Shown here: positions 7,322 through 16,474 of the stretch, in pieces
Position numbering within the stretch: position 1 is the first letter of the stretch
Layout: every line of letters begins with the position of its first letter
Origin: Gammaproteobacteria bacterium
GTDB lineage: Bacteria; Pseudomonadota; Gammaproteobacteria; SZUA-152
Length of the DNA stretch: 64,000 nucleotides
Assembly (NCBI GenBank): GCA_029882975.1
Contig: JAOUJW010000007.1
Location: 124,001 to 188,000 of the forward strand
Direction of reading: 5' to 3'
The notes under the pieces: generated by a model
The model's input: only the letters and a program-made list of their open reading frames with translations
The model's database searches: none
Told to the model about the DNA's origin: nothing
Position numbers and translations under genes: made by a program

Positions 7322-8683
7322 TTACTCTTGCTTTGAATGAGTAGCTTCCACCACGTCTGCCAATTCCTTCTCCACTGCCTCATCAATATGTATGGATTCG
7401 GAAATATCAAATACACCGGCATCGGGATCATTGTAAACTGCCAAATCCATCTTCCCTTCCGATTTTGCCACAATGCTGGAAACCACTGCATCTCCGGATA
7501 CATTTACTGCGGTCCGTATCATATCCATAAGACGGTCCACGCCCAAAATCAAGCCAATACCTTCCACCGGCAAATTGACTTGCGCAAATACCATGGACAA
7601 CATAACCAAACCCACACCGGGAACACCGGCAGTGCCGATGGACGCCAGTACGGACATCAATATGACCGTCAAATATCCGCCGATCCCTAGATCTACGCCG
7701 TAAACATTGGCAATAAATACTGTGGCCACACCTTGCATAATGGCCGTACCGTCCATGTTAATGGTGGCTCCAAAGGGCACTGTAAACGAACCCACGGAAT
7801 TGTTTACTCCCAACCGCTGGGTTACAGTACGTAAGGTGATGGGTATGGTGGCATTGGAACTGGCGGTACTGAATGCGAATACTTGGGCATTACGAATTTT
7901 TCTCAAAAACAGCATGGGGTTCAATCCGGAAAACAGTTTCAGAACCACCATTAAGGTAACGAATAAATGGATCATCAGGGCACTGACCAATACCAGCACA
8001 TACCCGAGCAACTGCCCCAACAGATCCAACCCTAAATCGGCCATAGACTTGGCAATGAGCGCAAATACCGCATAAGGTGCCGCCGCCATTACCAGCGTTA
8101 CCATTTTCATCATAATCTCGTTGGCAATCTCCGCCGCTTCGATAAAACCTTTGGCCTTGCGTCCCACCATTAGCATGCTGATACCCAGCAGGATGGAAAA
8201 GAAAATAATCGGTAGCATATCCCCTTTGGCCATAGAGTTGATGGGGTTCTTGGGAATAATATCGATAATGACCTGACTCAACGGTGGAGCCTCTTTTCCC
8301 TGAAATACTGCGTCTGTCGCCTGATTCATCCCCTCACCAATACCGGCACCAGCCGCGATGGCGATAGCAACCGCAATGGCAATAGCGGTGGTGGCCATGT
8401 ACAGCAAGAAAGACTTACCGCCGACACGCCCTAACGTTTTTACATTACCAATGCCACACACACCGCAAATCAGTGAGAAAAACACCAGCGGGACCACCAG
8501 CATTTTCAGGGCATTTACAAACATAGAGCCCAATGCGTGGAACAAACCGTCCACGATGTAGACGTTGACAAAACTACCCTCGGCATTCAATCCGGTAAGA
8601 TTAAAAATCAAGCCTAGAACTATTCCCAGCCCCATACCCAGCAAAACCTGCACGGTCAGGCTCATTTTTTTCTTGGCATTCAT
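7322..8683 (-). CDS. Dicarboxylate/amino acid:cation symporter (DAACS/GltP family)
   Basis: 453 residues of eight-helix plus two-hairpin glutamate-transporter architecture. Diagnostic segments are the serine-rich hairpin loop STASSNATIPITL (about residue 275), the Na+-site motif GATINMDGT (about 305-313) and the substrate-binding helix VDRLMDMIRTAVNVSGD near residue 400. The family imports glutamate, aspartate or C4-dicarboxylates with Na+ or H+. The C-terminal 40 residues are acidic and cytoplasmic, longer than in E. coli GltP. It is convergent with the merR operon, separated by only 12 bp with no visible terminator. Confidence 0.92.
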   Translation of the reverse strand: MNAKKKMSLTVQVLLGMGLGIVLGLIFNLTGLNAEGSFVNVYIVDGLFHALGSMFVNALKMLVVPLVFFSLICGVCGIGNVKTLGRVGGKSFLLYMATTAIAIAVAIAIAAGAGIGEGMNQATDAVFQGKEAPPLSQVIIDIIPKNPINSMAKGDMLPIIFFSILLGISMLMVGRKAKGFIEAAEIANEIMMKMVTLVMAAAPYAVFALIAKSMADLGLDLLGQLLGYVLVLVSALMIHLFVTLMVVLKLFSGLNPMLFLRKIRNAQVFAFSTASSNATIPITLRTVTQRLGVNNSVGSFTVPFGATINMDGTAIMQGVATVFIANVYGVDLGIGGYLTVILMSVLASIGTAGVPGVGLVMLSMVFAQVNLPVEGIGLILGVDRLMDMIRTAVNVSGDAVVSSIVAKSEGKMDLAVYNDPDAGVFDISESIHIDEAVEKELADVVEATHSKQE

Positions 8684-8999
8684 TTATTTTTCCTTGGATA
8701 TTGAAAAGCTGCAGTGAGAGCATAAACTCGCATAATCACTATCATATTGCAAATACGCCAACTGCAATTGCTCAATTATCCACCACTTTTCAGAACCATA
8801 ACCCCGTCGCCGAGTGCTTGTACTTTGTTTCAAATAGGGGGCTTACGTGATTTCAACGCCGGGTACTGTGTCAGGATTTTGTCCGGAGTCGTTTTTTGGG
8901 AATGCGCTTTCTGCTGCTTGGAACCCAGCTTAGCGCTGACTGCCTGTGATTGGGTGCGAACTCGCCCGCCGGCGGCAACCGGCAGGCTAAAGCATCGGT
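8684..8999. other. Intergenic region, 316 bp
   Basis: Lies between the start of the symporter gene and the end of the DUF2846-like lipoprotein gene, both on the minus strand. It must hold the symporter promoter. GC-rich self-complementary sequence near 8965-9000 (CGCCGGCGGC followed by ACCGGC) may form a weak terminator for the lipoprotein gene. I see no RNA gene and no convincing ORF. Confidence 0.4.
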
Positions 9000-9581
9000 T
9001 TAACGGCCGCTCTCCGCCTTTAAAATCTGTTTATCGGAATCAGGCTTCGCCTCCCATTTAGGTAAATAGTCGGCTTTTTTCTCAGCAATACTGGCTGCAT
9101 TGGCTTTTGCCCATGCCAACCCTTCCTGATTCACGCTCACCTGCTCCGAAGCAGACAACCATTGTTGTAACTCATTTTCAGCTACTTGACCGTTCATTGG
9201 CCTAAAACTAAAACGTGCTTTCCAAAGTCCCATGCGAGCCACCACTTGCGCATAATACGTTTTCCCTGCCAACAAATCCGCTTTCATAAAATCCGCGCTT
9301 TCGCCAACGACCATGAACATATGCTCACCCGGATCTGTTTCGTAAGCAATTTGTTTTTTTGCCGACAGGGTGCCAATATAAGTATCCCCATCGTACAAGG
9401 TGGCCTGCACCGCACCACCGTAGTTAGATGGACGCAAAAACACCACCAAGGCTTTATCAGCTGCCGCCTTGTCAACCACATTCGCAGGAGGGACCGGGCT
9501 CATATGATGACTGACCGTGGCACACCCACTCATAAATAAAGCAAATACAGCTAAAAGAAAAAAAGATGCCGGTTTATTCAT
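9000..9581 (-). CDS. DUF2846-like lipoprotein
   Basis: 193 residues with a signal peptide ending in the lipobox FMSGC (lipid-bearing Cys near residue 19), so it is anchored to a membrane facing the periplasm. The following domain, beginning KALVVFLRPSNYGGAVQATL and including DPGEHMFMVVGE, resembles DUF2846 proteins, small beta-sandwich lipoproteins of unknown role. I choose the ATG at 9581 because AAGGA lies 7 nt upstream; the ATG at 9596 lacks a site. The C-terminus is Lys/Glu/Ala-rich and probably helical. Confidence 0.75.
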   Translation of the reverse strand: MNKPASFFLLAVFALFMSGCATVSHHMSPVPPANVVDKAAADKALVVFLRPSNYGGAVQATLYDGDTYIGTLSAKKQIAYETDPGEHMFMVVGESADFMKADLLAGKTYYAQVVARMGLWKARFSFRPMNGQVAENELQQWLSASEQVSVNQEGLAWAKANAASIAEKKADYLPKWEAKPDSDKQILKAESGR

Positions 9582-9839
9582 ATATGTATCCTTCATTTTA
9601 TGTATATTTCTAGCAACAAGATTCTACCATGTATATGCGTCTCGTAAAGCTCCAATTTATACCCGACAAAACCCAGCTAATCGCTCTGATTTGCCCAGGT
9701 AAAATATTCGTTAAATTTGCGTCACACATATAAACACCGGCCTCCCCCTACACGATATACATAGTGGATAAAGCAGACAAACAAAGGAGCCGCCTCCTCA
9801 ACCACTAAGTTCGCAGCTCACACGAATAGGAGTACCGTT

Positions 9840-10247
9840 ATGTCAATGCTGGAATGGGATGACAGCTATAGCGTTAAAGTAGAAATGCTGGATGAACACC
9901 ACAAAACTCTGTTCAAAATAGTTAACCGATTTTACGAGACTGCGAAAAACAATTCAGATATCGCTACCCTGACTGAGATTTTCAAAAAAGTACTGGACTA
10001 CACCCAGATGCATTTCAAAATTGAAGAGTACTACATGAAAAAACATGAGTACCCCACCTATGATAAACACAAACAAATTCATGAAGACCTGGTACAAAGA
10101 GCATCAAGCTTGCACGACGATATTCAAAGCGGAAAAGTAGGCGCCGTAGACAATGCTTGCACGTTCCTCAAAGACTGGCTGGAGAAACATATTAAAGGAG
10201 TGGACACCCAATACGGTCCTCACTTAAATCGCGCCGGGATGCATTAA
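9840..10247 (+). CDS. Bacteriohemerythrin
   Basis: 135-residue single-domain hemerythrin. The diiron ligands can be placed: His in LDEHHKTLF (about 18), His and Glu in MHFKIEEYYM (about 57-62), His in YDKHKQIHED (about 77 and 81), and His/Asp in WLEKHIKGVDTQY (about 117-123). These proteins bind oxygen reversibly, for storage, delivery or sensing in microaerobic bacteria. A strong AGGAG ribosome site lies 7-8 nt before the ATG. The gene stands alone, convergent with the P450 operon (25-bp gap). Confidence 0.93.
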   Translation: MSMLEWDDSYSVKVEMLDEHHKTLFKIVNRFYETAKNNSDIATLTEIFKKVLDYTQMHFKIEEYYMKKHEYPTYDKHKQIHEDLVQRASSLHDDIQSGKVGAVDNACTFLKDWLEKHIKGVDTQYGPHLNRAGMH

Positions 10248-10272
10248 GCCCATACCTTATCAGGCACTAACT

Positions 10273-11625
10273 TTAATGTAATTGAAGTAAAAGACGACCA
10301 CCGAATTTTACGGAAATCAAAGTTTCCAGCTTTAATGGCCTCGCCGCTGTTTGATCCGATATAGTGAAGCGAAATTGGGACGCAGCGGTTACCACGGTGG
10401 CTAATGCTTCGTTAAAACCAAAGTGACGCCCCAGGCACATACGTGGTCCGGCACTAAAGGGGAGATAGGCGTTTTTGGGAATGTTTTCTTCGTTTAAAAA
10501 ACGCTCGGGTCGAAACGCCTCTGCATCCTGCCAATAACGAGGATTTCGATGTAAGGTCCAAGGCGAGACCCAGACCACATCGCCTTTTTTAAATTGATGA
10601 CCGCAAACCGTGTGTGTATGCGTACAGCGTCGCGACATCTGCCACACCGGCGGATACAAACGCATCGCTTCTTTAACAAAACAACGGCTGTACTTCATAG
10701 AATCCAACACTTTCTGGTCTAAGCTAAAACCTTTTATTGAAGCGGATTCCTGGTACACTTTCTCACTGCTCTGTCCTCCACGCGCCAAGGCGTAAAAACA
10801 CCACACCATAAGATTGGTCACTGTGGAACCGGAAAAAATAAAATTCTTTAATTCATGGTACAGTTGCCCCGGTTCAATCCTCTGTTTTAAAGCTTGATAC
10901 ACACAGGGTCGGTTGTGTTGATCGCTTAGTGCCGACAACTGCTGAATCAGCCGATCAAACTGTTGGTGTATAGCACCCATACGGCTATTACGCCCCACAG
11001 GTAGCCACGGACAGGCCAGCAATAAACCTTCGACCACGGAAAAACGCATGGATTCCAATTGTTGCGCAAACGCCAATTGCTCATCGTTAACCTCGACACC
11101 AAAAATTAAGTAGCAAATGACTCGGTAAGACAATAAATTTACACACGCACCAATATCTAGCGCTTCTCCGCTATGCTTGGCTTGCTTAAAACGGGACATC
11201 AAATCGTTTAAAGCATGGTCCAATACGGGTTGCATTAAAGCATACTGCCCGTGATGCAGGCATTGCTTTGCGCCATTGCGGGCGCGCTTCCAGGGCTCGC
11301 CGCTGCTGGTAATAATTCCAGGGGCTACGAAAGCATTGAACAAACGATAATCCAGCGTATCTTTGTTAAAACTCAGATCGGTTTGCTTGAGTACGTGTTG
11401 TGCTAATTCCGGGTCATTGAATAAGTATACCGGCCAGGGCGTGCGTATTTTCACCCGATCACCCAACTGGGATGCCGTCAACAAAGATTGCAGCGGTTGA
11501 CCGTACAAACGCCAGGCCGGAATCGATACCGAAGTCAGAGGAATATCTTTAGCTTGCTCTATGCTGCTGTGTGCACCGGAACCATCCGGCCTGGCGCGTA
11601 ACGCTTCCCGATACAACTTAAGCAT
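10273..11625 (-). CDS. Cytochrome P450, last gene of the six-gene biosynthetic operon
   Basis: 450 residues. The haem-ligand loop FSAGPRMCLGR (Cys near residue 395), the K-helix Glu-x-x-Arg in KEAMRLYPP and the FRPERF motif identify a P450. The I-helix reads FIFSGSTVTNLMVW where most P450s have (A/G)Gx(D/E)T, so the acid-alcohol pair used for oxygen activation is not seen; this suggests unusual chemistry or peroxide use (inference). The helix-rich N-terminus lacks a clear membrane anchor. It overlaps the NRPS-like gene by 8 bp, so translation is coupled. The substrate is most likely the amino-acid- or lipid-derived product of the operon, perhaps while carrier-bound. No ferredoxin partner gene is nearby. 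Confidence 0.9.
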   Translation of the reverse strand: MLKLYREALRARPDGSGAHSSIEQAKDIPLTSVSIPAWRLYGQPLQSLLTASQLGDRVKIRTPWPVYLFNDPELAQHVLKQTDLSFNKDTLDYRLFNAFVAPGIITSSGEPWKRARNGAKQCLHHGQYALMQPVLDHALNDLMSRFKQAKHSGEALDIGACVNLLSYRVICYLIFGVEVNDEQLAFAQQLESMRFSVVEGLLLACPWLPVGRNSRMGAIHQQFDRLIQQLSALSDQHNRPCVYQALKQRIEPGQLYHELKNFIFSGSTVTNLMVWCFYALARGGQSSEKVYQESASIKGFSLDQKVLDSMKYSRCFVKEAMRLYPPVWQMSRRCTHTHTVCGHQFKKGDVVWVSPWTLHRNPRYWQDAEAFRPERFLNEENIPKNAYLPFSAGPRMCLGRHFGFNEALATVVTAASQFRFTISDQTAARPLKLETLISVKFGGRLLLQLH

Positions 11626-14581
11626 AAACCGGCTGTCCCAATTTTTGTTTCATGGCATGTGCTAATTGCTGCACATGAGGCTCTGTCAACAAAGTGAAAT
11701 GATTGCCGGGAATGGCGCAATAATCCACCGTACGTGAGGTAAACGCCTGCCAGTGCTCGGCGGATTGCTTATTTCCCAGAGAATCGCCGGCGCCAAACAA
11801 AATCAAGTCCACATCGCAATCCTGTAGACCATAACGACACACGGACTCCAGGTTATAACGAAAGGCGTTAATAAAATCTCTGGCATTGTCTAAATTAAAA
11901 TTATGGGGAGACAACTTGAAGCGTTGCATCATGGACAACACCAAATTCAACTGCCGCTCCGGCGCAATACTAAAAAGTAAGGGAGAGGGCAGCCATTGCA
12001 ACCAATTGAGCCGAGTACCGACGGTGACTTGCAGTATCTGATCCATGATATTAAACACCGACGCATCCAATTGCTGCAGCTCGGCCTTGCTGAATCGCAC
12101 CCCCATTAACTGAAAAGCCATCAGCCGCAGCAGTTTTGTCAGCAAGTTTTTTGAGTAACGCATCTCAGAGGGTATCTTAACGGAAAAACCTTCACCGATA
12201 AATTTGACCAGGGATACAAAGGCGCTTGTTTCCACGTTTCTATACGCTTTTCTATTACCCCTGTTTGAATTGCTCTTTGCATTCCCCTTCGCAACCGTTT
12301 TGCTATCTCGAAGTGATACTGTGGCGTGCGCATCTGCATAAGGCATTTCGGAATCAATCAGCAGCACGGACTGAACCACTTCACCCTGCTGCAATAAATG
12401 CTTTGCCACGGCCACCGCCATCACCCCGCCCATGGACCAACCGCCCAGCACATACGGCCCTTCGGCTTGCACGGCTTGAATCTGCTGTGCATACAATCGC
12501 GCCAACTGATCCAAATCCACAAACTTTTGTCCGTAAGGATATTGCAAACCGTAGACAGCGTAGTGATTATCCAATTCTTTGGCCAAGCGTGCATAGGCCA
12601 GCACATTGCCGCCCGGCGCATGCACCAACCACAGAGGTTTGCCCTTGTCACTACGATGTAAGGGCACAACTATGGAATGAAAACCGGAAGTGGACTGGGA
12701 CTCGGCGCCGGTATTGGACTGCTGTCGCAATCGCTGCGCCAAGGACAAAATATTGGGGTTGGCTAAAAACTCGGCCAGGGTGAGCGTCTGTTGCAACTGG
12801 GTTTCGATGGCATTTAATATTTTAAAGATAGTTAGGGAATCCCCCCCCAGATCAAAATAATTATCACTGAGCTTAATGCCTTTGCGTCCCAAAATCGACT
12901 CCCAAATTTGAGTCAGATGAAATTCAGTAAGATCATAAGCCTCATCAAACAAGCGCGTAATAAACGCGGATTCCTTATCCTTACCTGAAGAATAGTTCGG
13001 TTTGGGTAACTTCTTGTAATTCACTTTACCGTTGGGAAGCCGCGGTAACTGGGTCAATCTCTCGTAATAGGCCGGCCACAAAATGCGTGGCAACCCCGCT
13101 TTGACATGACCTGCAACTGTCTGGACAATATCCACACCGGTATCAGCCACTAAATAGCAAATAATTTGTTGTCGCCCTCGGTGTTCCCTGGCATGAACCA
13201 CACACTCTTTGACTGCAGTTAACGCATTGATGTGGTTTTCCAGCTCTGCCAATTCAACCCTAACCCCGTTGATTTTCACCTGATGATCTTGCCGACCCAG
13301 AAACTCCAAATCCCCACTGGGTAAACGCCGACCGTAATCTCCGCTGCGATAAACCTGCCGGGGAGTTGCATGCTGACCATTGCCATCCTTTATCAGATCG
13401 CTATAAGGAAAAAATACCTGCGAACTCAGTTCCGCTTGCTTGTAATAGCCCGGCAAATAAAACCCGGGACTAATACAAATCTCCCCTATTTTATCGTCGT
13501 CGATACATTGACCGGCGGCATCCAACAAAAAGACTTGCGTATCGTCCATGGCTTGACCAATGGGAATGGTCCCCCGTTCGGCATCCTGCGGGCGGACAAA
13601 ATAGGCTACTTTGGTCATCACGGTTTCCGTAGGACCGTAACTGTTAATCAACTGCGCCGTTTCACCCGATCCATACCAAGCCGCCACATCGAACGGCAGT
13701 AAACGTTCGCCCGCCAGCAAAACATAGCGCAGCGTAGATAATGGCGACGCCTGCCCGCCATTGCTCGGAAACAATAAACGCAGCACGGAGGGAATGGTAT
13801 GCAACACGCTTATGCTTGATTGCTGCAACCATTGGCGTAATTTATCTCCGCTCAAGAAGGTTTCGGTGCGCGCGGGAATACACACCGTGCCACCGCAACA
13901 CAAGGGTGTAAATACATCTCGTAAGAACGCATCGTAAAACGGTCGGCTTAGCTGACTGACACGACAACCGGCCGTTAGAAACAGACTTTGTCTTTCCCAC
14001 TGCACAAAATGCCAAATCCCCGCCCCGGTCCCGGCTATGCTCTTCGGTTGCCCGGTGGAACCGGAGGAATGATAAACATAACTGATGCTATTGGGATCTT
14101 TTTCCAGACCCGTTGCTGAGTTTTGCTGCCATGAATCTGAGGAATAGGCGTTTGACAGCAGCGATTCCAGACCCAGCAATTGACAGGAACAATCCCTGCC
14201 AAGGTCTTTTGCAAGCGCTTCACTGGCCGTATCAAACAACAGCAGCTTGGCTTGCACATGGTGCAACATGGCTCGCAAACGATCCGACGGATCTTCCGGA
14301 TTGAGCGGAATAAAAACCCAACCCAAGCGAAACAAAGCCAACATCAAGGGAATCACGGTCCAGCTGTCATTGCACAAAACCACAACCGGTACTTCATTAG
14401 CTTCGTCGATTGCGCTTTGTTGCAAATGGTAACAGAGTTGCGCTACTTTCTGCTCCAGCTGCTTGTAAGACAAGCGCCTGTCACCCTGCTCAATGGCCAC
14501 GGCATCAGCATGTGTCTGTATCATAGCGCTTACTTGTCCCAGCAATGACTCCTGTCGTCGTGACACCATAGTCTGCCCCAT
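11618..14581 (-). CDS. NRPS-like protein: adenylation, peptidyl carrier, thioesterase
   Basis: 987 residues. The adenylation domain (about 1-540) has the phosphate loop HSSGSTGQPK, NSYGPTET, YRSGDYGRR and the final Lys in LPNGKVNYKKL. The carrier domain has LGGDSL with the phosphopantetheine Ser near residue 580. The thioesterase (about 635-985) has GWSMGG with Ser near 714. No condensation domain is present, so it activates one amino acid and releases it by hydrolysis, esterification or transfer. The ten specificity positions read by hand are D-A-R-H-L-A-S-M-T-K; the leading Asp indicates an alpha-amino acid, but I know no matching code. The gene overlaps asnB by one base and the P450 gene by 8 bp. 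Confidence 0.9.
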   Translation of the reverse strand: MGQTMVSRRQESLLGQVSAMIQTHADAVAIEQGDRRLSYKQLEQKVAQLCYHLQQSAIDEANEVPVVVLCNDSWTVIPLMLALFRLGWVFIPLNPEDPSDRLRAMLHHVQAKLLLFDTASEALAKDLGRDCSCQLLGLESLLSNAYSSDSWQQNSATGLEKDPNSISYVYHSSGSTGQPKSIAGTGAGIWHFVQWERQSLFLTAGCRVSQLSRPFYDAFLRDVFTPLCCGGTVCIPARTETFLSGDKLRQWLQQSSISVLHTIPSVLRLLFPSNGGQASPLSTLRYVLLAGERLLPFDVAAWYGSGETAQLINSYGPTETVMTKVAYFVRPQDAERGTIPIGQAMDDTQVFLLDAAGQCIDDDKIGEICISPGFYLPGYYKQAELSSQVFFPYSDLIKDGNGQHATPRQVYRSGDYGRRLPSGDLEFLGRQDHQVKINGVRVELAELENHINALTAVKECVVHAREHRGRQQIICYLVADTGVDIVQTVAGHVKAGLPRILWPAYYERLTQLPRLPNGKVNYKKLPKPNYSSGKDKESAFITRLFDEAYDLTEFHLTQIWESILGRKGIKLSDNYFDLGGDSLTIFKILNAIETQLQQTLTLAEFLANPNILSLAQRLRQQSNTGAESQSTSGFHSIVVPLHRSDKGKPLWLVHAPGGNVLAYARLAKELDNHYAVYGLQYPYGQKFVDLDQLARLYAQQIQAVQAEGPYVLGGWSMGGVMAVAVAKHLLQQGEVVQSVLLIDSEMPYADAHATVSLRDSKTVAKGNAKSNSNRGNRKAYRNVETSAFVSLVKFIGEGFSVKIPSEMRYSKNLLTKLLRLMAFQLMGVRFSKAELQQLDASVFNIMDQILQVTVGTRLNWLQWLPSPLLFSIAPERQLNLVLSMMQRFKLSPHNFNLDNARDFINAFRYNLESVCRYGLQDCDVDLILFGAGDSLGNKQSAEHWQAFTSRTVDYCAIPGNHFTLLTEPHVQQLAHAMKQKLGQPVYA

Positions 14582-16470
14582 TAGTTAGACGCTCCGGAAA
14601 CGGAAAACACGTCCAGGAATACGTTAAAACTCAACACAATCATTAACCAATCGTCTTCGTACGGCAAATTGAGTCGAAACCCGTCTTGCGTATATTGTTG
14701 TCGCAAGTATTCCACGCTGTCGGGATTAAAATAACCCTGGCGCTTGATACGATCATAGGACAAAAGGTCATTAACCCATTCCAGGTTCTGTTGCAGTAAG
14801 GCATCGCTGCCGCGCGCATGAAAACCGAACTTTTGCCGCTGTGCGATTCGGGCCGGCAGTTGGGAGTTAGCCAACTGCCGTAATATCACTTTCTCCTGCC
14901 CATTTTGTATTTTCAAATGAGCCGGTAAGGTGGCAGAAAACTCCACCAAGTCTTTATCCAAAAACGGATAACGCACTTCCACCGAATGCGCCATACCCAT
15001 GCGGTCGCCATGATCGGAAATTAAATGCTCGGACAAACGCAACTTAAAATCCAAGTAAGAACGTTGATCCATGGGATTGCGCCCACGCAGCATATCCACA
15101 TCTACCGGACTATGGTTTATGCAATTGAAATCAGTGAAGTGTTGATTGATTGGGTCGGAGTACAGGGCTTTTTTGCTGTCTTCAAAAGCATGGTATTCGC
15201 GTTCGTAGTAACAATATTCATCACCCCACAAGGTGTTGCGGTATTGCCGCTCCAAAGCATGCTGTAAATCATCGGCAACAGTCTCATCCGAGTCCGCCAG
15301 AGAATCCAAACGGTAGCCTACGTAGCCGGCGAAAAACTCGTCCGCCCCTTCCCCGGACAACATCACTTTGTAGCCCGCATCACGTACCGCCTGGGACAAA
15401 GCCATAGAACACAAATTGTAAGACTCTTTCACGGCACACTCGCTGTGATAAATCATGCGTTCAAAGGCTTGGGGAGAATAATCGTAGCTGAAAGGAATAT
15501 TGTGCAAACGGGTTCCGCAATGAGCAGCCACCGCCTGTTGATAAGACGATTCATCCTGTTCTTTCTCATTGAACACAATCGAGTAGGCAGGCACCGCATC
15601 GGTGCTGATCTGGGAAGCCAGCCCTAGAATCAACGAGGAGTCCAAACCACCGCTCAAATAACACCCCAGCGGTACATCGGATTGCAAACGATAAGCAATG
15701 GAACGGGTCATTAACTCTTGTAACTGCTGCAAATATTCCTCATCCGACTTTCTTGCTGTGGCGCTTTCCGAGTAGCTATCTGTTGAACTTAAGGGATAAT
15801 CCAAATCCCAATAGCGGCGCATTTGAATATCACCGTGTTGCACCAAGGCATAGTGTCCGCTTTTTAAACTGTGAATGCCTTGAAACAAGGTCGTTGGACT
15901 CACCAGACCGGGGAACGTCATGATTTGATCCAGACCACGCAGATCCACCGCGGCATTCACTTTGGGATGTTGCAGCAGCGCTTTTATTTCCGAGGCAAAA
16001 ATCAGCTCTTTCTCTGCCAGCGTATAAAACAGCGGACAAATACCAAAGTGGTCCCTGGCCAGCATTAAGCGCCGCTGGCGCATATCGTACAAAGCAAAGG
16101 CAAACTGGCCGTTGAGGCTTTTAACGAAATCCGGGCCTTGCTCCAGGTATAGATATATGAGTACTTCCACATCGGACTGGGTTTTGAATTGAATATTCTG
16201 ATCTTGCAACGATGCTTTGAGCTCGCGGTGATTAAAGATTTCCCCATTGCAAATCAATACCACCGAGTTATCGTGAGAGAACAAGGGCTGGTCGCCGCCC
16301 TCCGGGTCCATAATTTTCAAGCGCCGAAAACTCAAACCCACGGACTCATGCACAAAACAGCCGCTGGAATCGGGACCGCGATGCTGCAAACGTTCACTCA
16401 TGCGAGCCAGCACCGCCTCTTCCGGTTTACCTTGGCCGCTTAAATGTACCATGCCTGCAATTCCGCACAT
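14581..16470 (-). CDS. asnB: Asparagine synthetase B-like amidotransferase
   Basis: 629 residues. The start at 16470 gives MCGIAG, the required N-terminal nucleophile Cys of class II glutamine amidotransferases; an upstream in-frame GTG at 16488 would bury it. The glutaminase domain (about 1-210) includes RGPDSSG and CNGEIFNHRELK. The synthetase domain has the ATP-binding PP-loop LSGGLDSS (about 272-279) and SGEGADEFFAGY. It transfers glutamine-derived ammonia to an adenylated carboxylate. In this operon it more likely amidates a pathway intermediate, or supplies asparagine to the adenylation domain, than acts in general metabolism (inference). It follows the acyltransferase gene by 4 bp. Confidence 0.9.
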   Translation of the reverse strand: MCGIAGMVHLSGQGKPEEAVLARMSERLQHRGPDSSGCFVHESVGLSFRRLKIMDPEGGDQPLFSHDNSVVLICNGEIFNHRELKASLQDQNIQFKTQSDVEVLIYLYLEQGPDFVKSLNGQFAFALYDMRQRRLMLARDHFGICPLFYTLAEKELIFASEIKALLQHPKVNAAVDLRGLDQIMTFPGLVSPTTLFQGIHSLKSGHYALVQHGDIQMRRYWDLDYPLSSTDSYSESATARKSDEEYLQQLQELMTRSIAYRLQSDVPLGCYLSGGLDSSLILGLASQISTDAVPAYSIVFNEKEQDESSYQQAVAAHCGTRLHNIPFSYDYSPQAFERMIYHSECAVKESYNLCSMALSQAVRDAGYKVMLSGEGADEFFAGYVGYRLDSLADSDETVADDLQHALERQYRNTLWGDEYCYYEREYHAFEDSKKALYSDPINQHFTDFNCINHSPVDVDMLRGRNPMDQRSYLDFKLRLSEHLISDHGDRMGMAHSVEVRYPFLDKDLVEFSATLPAHLKIQNGQEKVILRQLANSQLPARIAQRQKFGFHARGSDALLQQNLEWVNDLLSYDRIKRQGYFNPDSVEYLRQQYTQDGFRLNLPYEDDWLMIVLSFNVFLDVFSVSGASN

Positions 16471-16474
16471 GCCC

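Noticed and set aside
8747-9061. Plus-strand 104-codon open frame
   Set aside because: Runs through the intergenic gap into the antisense of the lipoprotein gene, has no ribosome site and no recognisable protein pattern.
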